Below, piece by piece: positions 8,934 to 17,397 of a stretch of 46,056 nucleotides of DNA. Position numbers and translations under genes: made by a program. The notes under the pieces are model-generated. The model saw nothing but the letters and a program-made list of their open reading frames with translations. It was not told the origin of the DNA and did no database searches. This DNA comes from Gemmatimonadota bacterium. GTDB taxonomy: Bacteria; JBHIER01; G020348925. Position 1 is the stretch's first letter. Each line of letters starts with the position of its first letter. Location: NCBI GenBank assembly GCA_020348925.1, contig CP070758.1, positions 600,899-646,954 on the forward strand, read 5' to 3'.

Positions 8934-9998
8934 ATGATGAACAGAACCGCTCCTCTTCCCATTTTTGTCCTGATCTGCACTTCTCTTGTTTTCGTCTCAT
9001 GCTGGAAACAGCAGAGTCACGAGTCGCAAGGTCCCGAGTTGCCCAATTATAAGGTCTCCGGACACGTTTTTCACAGCGTTACGAATGAACCCCTGCCAGA
9101 GGCTACCGTCACCATAGACGACCAGGAGTCCCTCACCGACAGCTCCGGCTTCTACTCGATTTCGGATGTTCTCGGTGGCAACGATTATATCATAATCGTC
9201 GCCAAAGATAATTTTGAGACGTACGCCAATCCCTTCCAACTGGGCTACTCCGACCTCGATTTCTTCGATATTGCTCTGGGCAAAATCCTCTATTTCACCG
9301 ATCGCACCCGAGCGCCTTCATATGAGCCGAATTCACTGGTCTGGGCCGGAAATACGCCGTGGTCGTGTGATGGATTGCGAAAGCGAATTTATGCGCTCGA
9401 CGAAACCAACGGACTGTCGTGGATCAAGTATTTCGATTCACCCGGCTCCTTTCCTGACAAAGGTCACTACACGACCCCGTGCGGTTTGACGGCCACCCAA
9501 GAAAACGGAACCGACTATCTCTGGATTTCTGTCGAATACGAAGAGTCGCCCCCGCGTATTTACAAGATGGCCGTCAGGAACGATACCACCCTTTCAACGG
9601 AGGGCTGGTACGATACTCCGGAAAGCGCCCTCTTCCCGGGAGAAAAAGTGCTTCTCGACGATCTCACCTACGACGGGAATTCCATCTGGTCGTGTTCATC
9701 GAGTGAAGGAAAAATTTACAAGCACGGCCCGGATATGTCTGTGGTGGGACAATTTGACTCCCCCGAAGGGGCCCCCTCAGGCATCACCTGGGACGGCCAA
9801 CAGCTGTGGTTGTGTGAAAAAGGATCCAACAGGCTTTCCATGCTCAACGTCGAAACACTCGAGCTGCAAGGATTTTACGTCATTCAGGAAACGCCTGTGA
9901 TGGGAGTGTGTTACAGAAAAGGCTATATCTGGGTGTGCAAGCACGGCACAGAGATAGACGGCCTCCCTTCCTGGTTCTACAAATATCGAGTGAAATAA
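8934..9998 (+). CDS. exported lipoprotein with carboxypeptidase-regulatory-like and propeller domains
   Basis: The ATG at 8934 (or the adjacent one at 8937) gives a lipoprotein signal peptide with cleavage before C23 (FVSC). Residues about 38-110 form a carboxypeptidase-regulatory-like beta domain (VSGHVFHSVTNEPLPEATV, then GFYSI). The remainder has repeated W-D-G-x-x-LW and LDDLTYDGNSIWSC segments like those of glutamine-cyclotransferase or YncE-type propellers. The open frame extends to 8886, but that extension is less signal-like. It ends convergently, 36 nt from the minus-strand B12 operon. Likely periplasmic or outer-membrane located; the ligand is unknown. Confidence 0.8.
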   Translation: MMNRTAPLPIFVLICTSLVFVSCWKQQSHESQGPELPNYKVSGHVFHSVTNEPLPEATVTIDDQESLTDSSGFYSISDVLGGNDYIIIVAKDNFETYANPFQLGYSDLDFFDIALGKILYFTDRTRAPSYEPNSLVWAGNTPWSCDGLRKRIYALDETNGLSWIKYFDSPGSFPDKGHYTTPCGLTATQENGTDYLWISVEYEESPPRIYKMAVRNDTTLSTEGWYDTPESALFPGEKVLLDDLTYDGNSIWSCSSSEGKIYKHGPDMSVVGQFDSPEGAPSGITWDGQQLWLCEKGSNRLSMLNVETLELQGFYVIQETPVMGVCYRKGYIWVCKHGTEIDGLPSWFYKYRVK

Positions 9999-10034
9999 AT
10001 CCGCTTTGGTTGAAAAACGGAACCATTGCGTGTC

Positions 10035-11846
10035 TTACGGACAGTCTTCCCTTCCGAGGGAAATGTTCAAAATCTTGATAATATCCAAGACATTGATGTC
10101 ACCATCGCCCTCGCACTCCTGACCGTCGCAATCGGAGCGCAGCAGCTCGACGGCCGTGGGCACACGTTCTCCCAGAACAATCTCGACCAGGTATAACGCA
10201 TCGAGAACATCGATCTGGAGATCGGCGTTAACGTCACATTTGAAGGGGATTTGAGGTGGCTCCTCGAGACCGTGAACCGCCACCACTGCGTCCAGATCGA
10301 AATCACCGTTCGAGGGACCTTCCCCAACAATATCCCCAGCGTCAGTGATTTTTACGAATCGAACGTAGGGAAAACCAACATCGGCGAGATCGAAGGAATC
10401 ACCGCCCGAGACGCTCGGATCGGTGGGATGCTGGTTGTCCTTCGTGGGCGTGACGCCGGCGAATCCTTCAAAGGTGACCGTGTCGTAAGCGAAGGAGACG
10501 AATCGCACACCATCCATGCTCACGGATACGACACCGGCTTCAATGAACGGATCCTCCGTTCCCAAGAGAAAGAACGGATTTTCGAAGACGGTGAAATCAA
10601 CCCCGTCGCCATCGACGATCGCGTTGTCGGAGAACTTCAATACAATCTCTCCGCCGTGTCCCAAGGACAAAATTTCCTGCGGCTTCGCGCTGGAGGAAAA
10701 GACCGTAAGGGTGGGATCCGGATCAGGCGGCCCCAAAACATTCTCCGGGAAAAAATTCTCTCCGAAGCGACTCCAGTCCTCCCCAGGTGCAAAAGACACC
10801 ACCTCGTCGGCCCAGGGATCGGTCTCTAAAATTGGTTCAAGAATGGCCATATCCTGAGCCCCATCACCAAAATTGAACGTCTGCAGCACCGCTCCCCCTC
10901 CAGAGTCGATACGCTGGACAGTGTCATCCGCGAAATTGGAGACGTAGAGATCTCCGCTCCTCGCATCCCACAAAAGCCTCATAGCCCCTTTGCCCACACG
11001 AAGGGGATGCGTAGCATCGTGAAGGATCTCCCCGGTAAATGTATCGTACGAATAGAGAAATCCGTTCCTCTCATCCCCCCAATCAGTCACATACCCGATA
11101 CCCTCGGAAGTGATCGCAATATCCCCAGGGAAGCCGCCGAGAAGAACGCTGTCCACCACCATCGGTGTCCAATCTGCGTCACCGTAAGGATCGATGACGT
11201 ATACTTTCCCACCGTTTCCTCCCCACATTCCGGAACAAAGCACGTGAACCTTTCCATCCGGCGCCACAGCCAGTTCCTGGGGATTCATCGCCACGGCCAG
11301 CGTTTTCGTCACGGTCTTTGAAAGAACATCGATGACACAAACAGTGGCAGGATCGTAATCCGGCCAACCACCCGTGTTGGCCACATAGGCTGTATTGCCC
11401 ACTATCAAAAGACCCTGCGGCCCCTCGCCCACATCGATTTCTCCTGTGACCGTTCCGGTCTCAAGGTCAACGACGGCTATCGTGTTGGCCACATAAAGGC
11501 TCACGTACGCCTGTCCGGCAGCGCTAAAGACGATATCCCATGGATTGCTGCCCTCCGGCAGTGGAATCCTCTTCGCGACCGATTCAGTACGTCCGTCAAT
11601 CACCATCACTTCAGGTGGTATAGAATTGACAACGTATATCTTATCGTTGCGGATCCGAATCCTACTCGGGATATCACCGACGACGAACATGTCATTGACG
11701 ATGTCTCCGCTTTCCACATTCATCTTTGACAGGGTGCGTGCCAGCGCATTCATGACATACATGGTGCGGGGGATATCCTGTCCGCTCGGACTGGATACGG
11801 CACAAAGAAGGCCGACAAGCGCAATAAAAAGTGCGGTCTTTTTCAT
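10035..11846 (-). CDS. secreted YncE-like propeller with dockerin-like tail, candidate B12-binding (BtuG-like) protein
   Basis: The product is 603 residues. A signal peptide (MKKTALFIALVGLL) is followed by a YVTN/YncE-type propeller (residues about 25-340) with units such as MVIDGRTESVAKRI, VVDLETGTVTGEIDVGEG and VCVIDVLSKTVTKTL. A beta-rich domain (about 360-535) has IVLKFSDNAIVDGDGVDFTV and FPYVRFVKITDAGD. The last 65 residues hold two dockerin-type calcium loops (DVNADLQIDVLDA and EGDGDINVLDI). The start at 11846 is chosen because AAAGGAG lies just upstream; the frame extends to 11909. As third gene of a cobalamin-riboswitch operon behind a BtuB-like receptor, it plausibly captures B12 at the surface, as the propeller protein BtuG does in Bacteroides. 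It has no lipobox, unlike BtuG. The B12 role is inference. Confidence 0.8.
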   Translation of the reverse strand: MKKTALFIALVGLLCAVSSPSGQDIPRTMYVMNALARTLSKMNVESGDIVNDMFVVGDIPSRIRIRNDKIYVVNSIPPEVMVIDGRTESVAKRIPLPEGSNPWDIVFSAAGQAYVSLYVANTIAVVDLETGTVTGEIDVGEGPQGLLIVGNTAYVANTGGWPDYDPATVCVIDVLSKTVTKTLAVAMNPQELAVAPDGKVHVLCSGMWGGNGGKVYVIDPYGDADWTPMVVDSVLLGGFPGDIAITSEGIGYVTDWGDERNGFLYSYDTFTGEILHDATHPLRVGKGAMRLLWDARSGDLYVSNFADDTVQRIDSGGGAVLQTFNFGDGAQDMAILEPILETDPWADEVVSFAPGEDWSRFGENFFPENVLGPPDPDPTLTVFSSSAKPQEILSLGHGGEIVLKFSDNAIVDGDGVDFTVFENPFFLLGTEDPFIEAGVVSVSMDGVRFVSFAYDTVTFEGFAGVTPTKDNQHPTDPSVSGGDSFDLADVGFPYVRFVKITDAGDIVGEGPSNGDFDLDAVVAVHGLEEPPQIPFKCDVNADLQIDVLDALYLVEIVLGERVPTAVELLRSDCDGQECEGDGDINVLDIIKILNISLGREDCP

Positions 11847-11992
11847 CAAAAACTCCTTTCGTCTCAAGTCCGAATTCAAGGAGACATGTTTGTTGAAGGT
11901 ACGGCGCATCCTGATTCCCGGTTTCCCGTGGACGACGGACTTGCCAGGATGTTCTCATCTCCCCTCATACGCACAGTGGCGTTCACGCCCTA

Positions 11993-14227
11993 TCAGAAAC
12001 GCGCCTCCATACTCCCCCGCCAATGCCTGCCGGGCAGGGGCGCACGCTCGATCATCTCGTATTCTTCATCCCAGAGATTCAGAACAGAAACCTTGAACCG
12101 TATATCACCTCCCATCACTCCTGTGGAAAACAGCGCACTGATGTCATCCGCAACATACGGCTCCATGCGAACGGTATTGGCTTCCGTCACGAACCGCTCA
12201 CCGATCATTCGCCTTCTATAATCGATTGAAAAGGCCCCGACATCGAGCCCGACGCCAATTTTCGTTGTGCGTTCCGCTTGATAGGGGAGCACCCTGTCGT
12301 GCGTGGTCCGCTCGCCACTCTTGTTGAGCGGTTCAAGAACGACATGACTCAGGGACATGTTCAATCTGTCCTTCCAGGGGTGCCAGTTTCCGCAAAATTC
12401 CCAGCCGGATATGAGGGCATCCGTATTGAATGGCGAAAAAGTGGCGAAGGAGCCCATGCGCCAGACGATGAGATCGTCGATATCGCGGCGAAAGTAGCCG
12501 CCCTCCAACTCAAACCAGCCGTAAACCGGAACACCCAACCGAACACCGACATCAATATTGACGCTGGACTCAGCCTTCACGTCGGGATTCCCCCGAACAC
12601 GGAAATCCTGATAGAAGAGATCGGCCAATGTCGGTGCCCGAAAGGACTGCCCCCAATTGGCTTCGAGAGCCAGGGCATATCCCTGATTTCTGGAGATATG
12701 AAGCCCGAGATGGGGGCTGAATTCCTCCTCCGTGCGCGCTGTCCCTCCGTTCTTGAAATCAATCGCATCATAGCGGAGCGACGACGACAGGCTCCCTCGG
12801 GTCCCGGAGAGAGGCAGCCCGAATCGAGCTTCGGAATGCAGGCCGAAACCTCGGCTGTTATTCAGCGCCCGACCAACACCGCTCGTTCCTGGCCCCAAAA
12901 GATCTCTATCCTCCAGCTCATCACGCCGAAGAGTGGCATTGCATCCGAATTTCAAAACCTTTGATGGATTCCAATCGAACCGAATTCCACCCTGATGAGA
13001 AGTGAGCGCATACAGATTCTGGTACGGCGGTTGGCTTCGATCCTCAAGGGGCGCATCGATCGGTGGAAGATGGCGATATTCCGTATCATTCTCGTGGCGA
13101 GAGAGATGTCCCCTCCAGTGCCACGTGCGCCCTTCGAATCGGTGGTCGAGGATGAAGATCCGCCGATCGGTTTCGGCCCGGGCGTGTGGCGTCAAAGCAA
13201 AGATCAAGCCCGGAAGTCCTCGCTCTGAGTCATACAGGTTCGCTTTGAACGTCACCTCATGTCCGCCCCTCTGGAAGGCGACGGTACCGAACAAATTGTG
13301 GTCGCTGAAATCAGCATTCCGCCTCCTGGTTTGAACGATCTCGCTATCGCCCTTCACGGTTTCGAAGACATACCTTCCCCCGTCCTTCATGTGGTCGTAT
13401 TGCCCGAAAAAGGAGAACTCCTTCCACCTGCCTGAGCAACCGGGATTGATTCCCCAGGCCTGAAAATTCCCGCATGTCAGTTTACAACGTACATCATTTA
13501 GGGAATTGCTCCTCGTCACAATATCGATGACACCACCCAGAGCCCCACTGCCGTAAAGGTGAGAGCCACCGCTCTTCGTAATTCTGACCTCTTTCACCAT
13601 AGACAGGGGTATGAGGGACAGATCGACATCCCCGGTCAGCGGGTCGCTCAAGGAGACACCATCCACGACAACGATCACGTGATTGGAGCGACTGCCTCGA
13701 ATCGAGATGCGTTTTCGGCCCGATCCTCCCCCCTCATCGATGATGTCAACGCCGGATACATGCTCCAGAAGCTCACCCACTGTACGGGCATTGCTCTTCT
13801 CAATCTCTTCGAACGTCAGGCGTTTTACGAAGTTCGAAGTCTCGAGCTGAGATCCAACTCCCTCTGCGACAATCTCATCGACAGGGAGAAAAATCCTGCG
13901 CAGCTCGAAATTGACTGCAGCTATTGTCTCACGACGTACGACGACAGTCTTCGTATGCTGCGTCTCATATCCGACAAACCGTGCCCGCAGGGAGTATTCT
14001 CCGGCAAAAAGATTCTCGATGCTGTAAAATCCCCTCTCATCCGTAAAAGCCCCATAGCCGGTGCCCTCGACGAGGATGGTGGCGCCCACGAGGGGCACTT
14101 TCGTCTCCGCATCAACGACACGGCCAACAATCTTAATTGTTGACTGGGCATCCAGTGTGCTCAGTGTCAGGCACACCAAAGCCACCGACATGAAGAGCTG
14201 GCACAAGATTCCCACCGGTCTCAACAT
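11993..14227 (-). CDS. TonB-dependent receptor, BtuB-like, predicted cobalamin transporter
   Basis: After a signal peptide (MLRPVGILCQLF to LDAQ), residues about 30-110 form a carboxypeptidase-regulatory-like domain (VGRVVDAETKVPLVGATILVEG). A TonB plug follows with ISIRGSRSNHVIVVVDGV and GSGALGGVIDIVTR. A beta-barrel of about 520 residues ends in aromatic Phe (EARF), as outer-membrane barrels do. It is 744 residues from the ATG at 14227. A TTG at 14248 would add seven residues and neither has a strong ribosome binding site. The gene sits between the S component and the propeller gene, all behind a cobalamin riboswitch, so B12 or another corrinoid is the likely cargo. Energy would come from TonB-ExbBD, not encoded here. 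Confidence 0.88.
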   Translation of the reverse strand: MLRPVGILCQLFMSVALVCLTLSTLDAQSTIKIVGRVVDAETKVPLVGATILVEGTGYGAFTDERGFYSIENLFAGEYSLRARFVGYETQHTKTVVVRRETIAAVNFELRRIFLPVDEIVAEGVGSQLETSNFVKRLTFEEIEKSNARTVGELLEHVSGVDIIDEGGGSGRKRISIRGSRSNHVIVVVDGVSLSDPLTGDVDLSLIPLSMVKEVRITKSGGSHLYGSGALGGVIDIVTRSNSLNDVRCKLTCGNFQAWGINPGCSGRWKEFSFFGQYDHMKDGGRYVFETVKGDSEIVQTRRRNADFSDHNLFGTVAFQRGGHEVTFKANLYDSERGLPGLIFALTPHARAETDRRIFILDHRFEGRTWHWRGHLSRHENDTEYRHLPPIDAPLEDRSQPPYQNLYALTSHQGGIRFDWNPSKVLKFGCNATLRRDELEDRDLLGPGTSGVGRALNNSRGFGLHSEARFGLPLSGTRGSLSSSLRYDAIDFKNGGTARTEEEFSPHLGLHISRNQGYALALEANWGQSFRAPTLADLFYQDFRVRGNPDVKAESSVNIDVGVRLGVPVYGWFELEGGYFRRDIDDLIVWRMGSFATFSPFNTDALISGWEFCGNWHPWKDRLNMSLSHVVLEPLNKSGERTTHDRVLPYQAERTTKIGVGLDVGAFSIDYRRRMIGERFVTEANTVRMEPYVADDISALFSTGVMGGDIRFKVSVLNLWDEEYEMIERAPLPGRHWRGSMEARF

Positions 14228-14260
14228 TATGTTATCCGATTTCGTCAATCTCTGAATCGC

Positions 14261-14803
14261 TCAAGATTCTGTCTTTTCCCCTTCGATCTTCATCACTCTC
14301 ACCAAGGCCGGAACGAGTGTCCCAAACAGAGCCGTATTCGTAACCAAATGGATGGACGAAAAGACGACGCCGGCAGCGACGATTTTCAACCATTGAGACA
14401 TGAAACCGGCGCTCAGAGCGAATCCGACATTCGTTCCCACATCATACAGGAGCGTGAGGATCAAGCCCGTCCCCGCAAGGCCCGCTATGTTCAGAGGACA
14501 AAAGGTGCTTTTTCGTACCCATCTTCTCCATATTCCGCCGGCGAAACCTGCCACTCCCATGAAAAGGACCTGCGCCATCAGAACGGGTATGAAGGGAACC
14601 CCCAACGGATTGAAGAACGAAAACAAAAACATGGATACCGCACCGACCAAAGTGCCACGCGCACTCCCGAGGAACAGACCCGACAGAAACGTAAGGGACG
14701 TGATCAACTCAAAATTGGGAACATGAAGGAGTGCGAAACCGGCGGCGACAGTCAGGGCAATGCATATCCCCAAGAGCGTAATATCTTTTGTGGAACATTT
14801 CAT
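14261..14803 (-). CDS. ECF-type transporter S component, predicted for cobalamin
   Basis: This 180-residue protein has about five or six hydrophobic segments and the layout of ECF substrate-binding (S) components: LLGICIALTVAAGFALLHVPNF, FLGSARGTLVGAVSMFLFSFFNPLG, and LVTNTALFGTLVPALVRV at the end. These proteins bind a vitamin in the inner membrane and work with the EcfT-EcfAA' module, not encoded in this window. It is the first gene after a cobalamin riboswitch and is separated by only 33 nt from the BtuB-like receptor, which argues for B12 or a precursor as substrate. It could replace BtuCDF. No strong ribosome binding site is visible (GAAAAAGA precedes the ATG). Confidence 0.82.
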   Translation of the reverse strand: MKCSTKDITLLGICIALTVAAGFALLHVPNFELITSLTFLSGLFLGSARGTLVGAVSMFLFSFFNPLGVPFIPVLMAQVLFMGVAGFAGGIWRRWVRKSTFCPLNIAGLAGTGLILTLLYDVGTNVGFALSAGFMSQWLKIVAAGVVFSSIHLVTNTALFGTLVPALVRVMKIEGEKTES

Positions 14804-14853
14804 TCTTTTTCATATCCGCAGCCGGGCGATTTCTCAGACCTATTTACGGACAT

Positions 14854-15009
14854 TGTCATGCCGACGAGGCCCATTCGACTCGATTTCAAACCTTTGTTTC
14901 ATTCTGAGCGGAGCCCCGAATCACGTCCGGGAGACAGTCCGCGAACGTGAACAATCGCCTCTGCCAGGCTTGAGATTCGACGCCCGGCACACCGGACTCA
15001 GGATGACAT
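14854..15009. repeat. possible small palindromic (REP/MITE-like) element in the B12 leader
   Basis: A 156-nt block is bounded by TGTCAT (14854) and ATGACA (15004) in inverted orientation. It contains TTTCATTCTGAGCGGAGC (from 14895), similar to widespread intergenic palindromes with a TGTCATTCTGAGCG core. It lies between the riboswitch terminator and the ECF start codon. The terminal inverted repeat is short, so support is modest. Confidence 0.35.
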
Positions 15010-15052
15010 ACTGGTCTTTTTTGCCAAGAATTGCCCTGTTCGTGTATATACA

Positions 15053-15081
15053 AAAAAATCCCACCCTCAAGGGATGGGATC
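15053..15081 (-). terminator. intrinsic terminator, likely expression platform of the cobalamin riboswitch
   Basis: On the minus strand, ATCCCATCCC pairs with GGGTGGGAT (one bulged T, loop TTGA), followed directly by seven T residues. It lies about 60 nt downstream of the cobalamin aptamer and 250 nt before the first start codon, the position expected for a B12-induced transcription terminator. Confidence 0.88.
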
Positions 15082-15140
15082 GCATTCCTGTAGATACAAA
15101 AATGTCGTCTAACCTCCCCTCGAAGGCCAACGAGTTAAAC

Positions 15141-15330
15141 GACACAGGCAGGTCTCCTGGCTCACGGTATCACCTTCTCCCGACCTTCCCATCCTGTGAT
15201 TCAGGACAGTGGTCCCACGGAGAAGCGGAGGAGCTGTGCTCCCTCAAACCGATTACAGTGGCGGGGCCGCGACGGAATCTCACCGTCTTCCCTTATTCTC
15301 CCCGAAGTATCGGGGCACCCGCGTCGATTC
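15141..15330 (-). ncRNA. cobalamin riboswitch
   Basis: On the minus strand, the conserved core GCCACTGTAATCGGTTT (complement of 15246-15262) is present, with AAGGGAAGACGGTGAGATTCC upstream in two adjoining parts and the B12 box GAGCCAGGAGACCTGCC (complement of 15148-15164) at the 3' end. Order and spacing match the cobalamin aptamer. It is transcribed toward the ECF S component, the BtuB-like receptor and the propeller gene. An intrinsic terminator follows, so B12 binding is expected to switch the operon off. Confidence 0.96.
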
Positions 15331-15347
15331 TCTTCAATTGTGCGCAC

Positions 15348-15376
15348 AAAATAGAATAATACGACAGTAAAGTCAA
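15348..15376 (-). promoter_or_regulatory. sigma70-type promoter of the B12 operon
   Basis: On the minus strand, TTGACT and TATTTT are separated by exactly 17 nt. The predicted transcription start is near 15341, about 10 nt before the 5' edge of the cobalamin riboswitch. Confidence 0.6.
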
Positions 15377-15615
15377 GATGTTTTTCGGTCTTTAACGCCT
15401 TTTTTACGAAAAATCTCTTGATCGCCCAGTACATGTGTGCTGGGCGAAAAAGTATTTCGGGATTTCTATCCCGTCAAACTCTTACTACATCTCCAGGCCT
15501 CACGATTCGATCACCGCTTCGGAACACCGACACTTCGTGCCTTCTGAACATCTCGACAACGAAAGAATGCAATGTCCCCGCACATTCTTAAGACGAAATA
15601 TGTTCTTAAAATACC
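15377..15615. other. spacer between thiosulfate operon and B12 leader, with a hairpin
   Basis: The only structure I see is a perfect 7-bp hairpin at 15423-15446 (CGCCCAG/CTGGGCG, 10-nt loop). On the minus strand it has no T-tract after it, so it is at best a weak candidate for the end of the thiosulfate operon transcript. No gene is apparent. Confidence 0.4.
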
Positions 15616-16806
15616 TCAACACCCCTCTCTTTTATACTGCCTTGTGAGTTGATCCTTCTTCTCAATGAACCGAGGCTGCCCGCCAAAATATCTGCTGATC
15701 TTCATTCTCTTTTCCTTCTGGTCCTCATTCATTTCTGCCGAACCGGAAATATCGGGAAAGAGTATCGTTTCCATCCACGCGTTCAATCCACCTTTCAAAC
15801 AATATATTTCTTCCGTACCGATTTCACCCAGAGCCATTAAAGTCTTTCTCGGAACTGTTCCATACTGGGTGTATACGATAATAACCTCCTTGTCGACGAC
15901 GGATCCATCGCGCACGGAACCTTCCGGAGCGTGTTTGGCAAACGGGATATGATACGTTTCAAACTGCATTTTCGAACGCACGTCCAATATATCGAAATCG
16001 TCTTTCTTCTCCATGATCCGATCAGCCAGCTCCTGTACCTCAAGATATCTCAGGGTGACCCCATCAAACCTTTCCTCCAATACTGTGATGCTTGAGCCAC
16101 GATTGTCCTTCGATGGATTTCCGACGACTGCACTGAACAAGGCAAGCACAAGGGCACCGAGGGCAAGCACTCTTTGAAGGCGAAACTTTCCAGGCGAAAT
16201 GCCCATGGCGTGACTGTTCTGTACTCGAAGCTTTCTCCGTTCAATGAGTTCGGCTCCGGCGAACCCTCCCAGCGCCATCATTACAACGCCCAATACGATG
16301 AGCCCTTGAGGAATGTGAAGCAACCGGGGAAATGTGACATGCCCCCATGAGGTGAAATACAAGACATCGTCAAAAAGCGCGAAGAGCTCTCCGAAAGCAA
16401 AAATCCCGAAAAATATCCCCAGCAGGGCAACGAGCCCGTCAATCTTCCCCGTGGCCGAAGCCACCAGGCACGTCCCCGGACAGAGACCCCCTATCACAAA
16501 ACCGACGCCGAAAATCAAACCGGCAATGAGCTGAGGAAAAACATACGTGGGATTGACATACACGAGCGAGTCGTCAACAAGACCCAACCAGGAAAGCCAA
16601 AAAAGACCGAGCATCGCCGTGACAATTGCCGTGAACATAACTTTGAAAAACGCAAGATCGGTAAAGTAGAACTGGGCCGCCATTTTCTTCGCATTCCCCA
16701 GTCCACCTCTTTCCAAGAAAAAGCCGAAGGCAAAGCCAACGGCTAAGGCGACAACCAAACTGGCATCGAAATTGAAAAAACCGAATTTATAGAACGGGGC
16801 TGTCAT
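15616..16806 (-). CDS. YeeE/YedE-family transporter half fused to a cysteine-less rhodanese domain
   Basis: The 396-residue protein begins with a membrane domain of about six helices (residues 15-230) of the YeeE/YedE (TsuA-like thiosulfate uptake) family, with the cysteine motif LCPGTC (C109, C113). Residues about 240-350 form a rhodanese-like domain (ILDVRSKMQFETYHIPFA, LKGGLNAW). Its active loop reads YTQYGTVPR, with Thr at the place of the catalytic Cys (T313). It could bind but not covalently carry sulfur. The start ATG at 16806 has AAGGAGG upstream and overlaps the previous stop by 4 bases (ATGA). Probably pairs with the other half-transporter to import thiosulfate. Confidence 0.85.
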   Translation of the reverse strand: MTAPFYKFGFFNFDASLVVALAVGFAFGFFLERGGLGNAKKMAAQFYFTDLAFFKVMFTAIVTAMLGLFWLSWLGLVDDSLVYVNPTYVFPQLIAGLIFGVGFVIGGLCPGTCLVASATGKIDGLVALLGIFFGIFAFGELFALFDDVLYFTSWGHVTFPRLLHIPQGLIVLGVVMMALGGFAGAELIERRKLRVQNSHAMGISPGKFRLQRVLALGALVLALFSAVVGNPSKDNRGSSITVLEERFDGVTLRYLEVQELADRIMEKKDDFDILDVRSKMQFETYHIPFAKHAPEGSVRDGSVVDKEVIIVYTQYGTVPRKTLMALGEIGTEEIYCLKGGLNAWMETILFPDISGSAEMNEDQKEKRMKISRYFGGQPRFIEKKDQLTRQYKREGC

Positions 16807-17378
16807 GTCCACTGCCTCCTTATAAAATGAGCCGCTGCATAAGCACCTACAAAAACGGAAATCATGAAAATCCAGCTCCCGACGCTCAGGAGCGCACCGC
16901 CGGTCAACGCCTGCCCACTGGTGCACCCGCGGGCCATCTTGGCGGCAAAACCCATCAGTGCACCACCACCGAATGCGAAGAACAACCTGCCGGTCGAAGA
17001 GATCCTCGGTCCTCGGATTATCGACACCCGTAATCTTCCGGCAAGAAGGCCGGAGAGAAATCCACCGACGAGAACACCGAGAATTTCGAAAACGAGCCAA
17101 TCCTTCAGAGGATTTTTGTTTTCGAGATACGTGCTGTACATTCCGTTCGCCTGCGCATGCTCTGGAGCTAACGTGTGAACAGCCGTTGACACGATCGCCG
17201 TGTATCCTCCCGAGGCCCCCAGGCCACGACCCATTATGACAAAAGCGGCCAGCAGCGTAAGCCCCAACCCGATCCCGGCGAGATACGGATTCCAATACCT
17301 CCGAGGTGCTTTCTTCGTTCTTTCTCCTTCCTCCAAATCCGAACCGTACGTCTCGATATCATCACGTTCAGAGTACAT
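16803..17378 (-). CDS. YeeE/YedE-family transporter, N-terminal half
   Basis: This 191-residue membrane protein has a basic cytoplasmic N-terminus and about four or five helices, including the conserved FGGGALMGFAAKMARGCTSG with the transport-associated cysteine. Family members such as TsuA carry both halves in one chain. Here the halves are separate genes with a 4-bp ATGA overlap, which suggests translational coupling and a heteromeric transporter. The start at 17378 has AAGGAGG upstream. It lies 19 nt after the exported sulfurtransferase gene, so all three form one operon. Confidence 0.87.
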   Translation of the reverse strand: MYSERDDIETYGSDLEEGERTKKAPRRYWNPYLAGIGLGLTLLAAFVIMGRGLGASGGYTAIVSTAVHTLAPEHAQANGMYSTYLENKNPLKDWLVFEILGVLVGGFLSGLLAGRLRVSIIRGPRISSTGRLFFAFGGGALMGFAAKMARGCTSGQALTGGALLSVGSWIFMISVFVGAYAAAHFIRRQWT

Positions 17379-17397
17379 ACCCCCTCCTTGGAGTCTG

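Noticed and set aside
16807-17295. Long N-terminal extension of the YeeE/YedE-rhodanese gene, or a frameshift joining the two halves
   Set aside because: The extension is out of frame with the real upstream gene and lacks membrane-like sequence. An AAGGAGG and an ATGA overlap support two separate genes.
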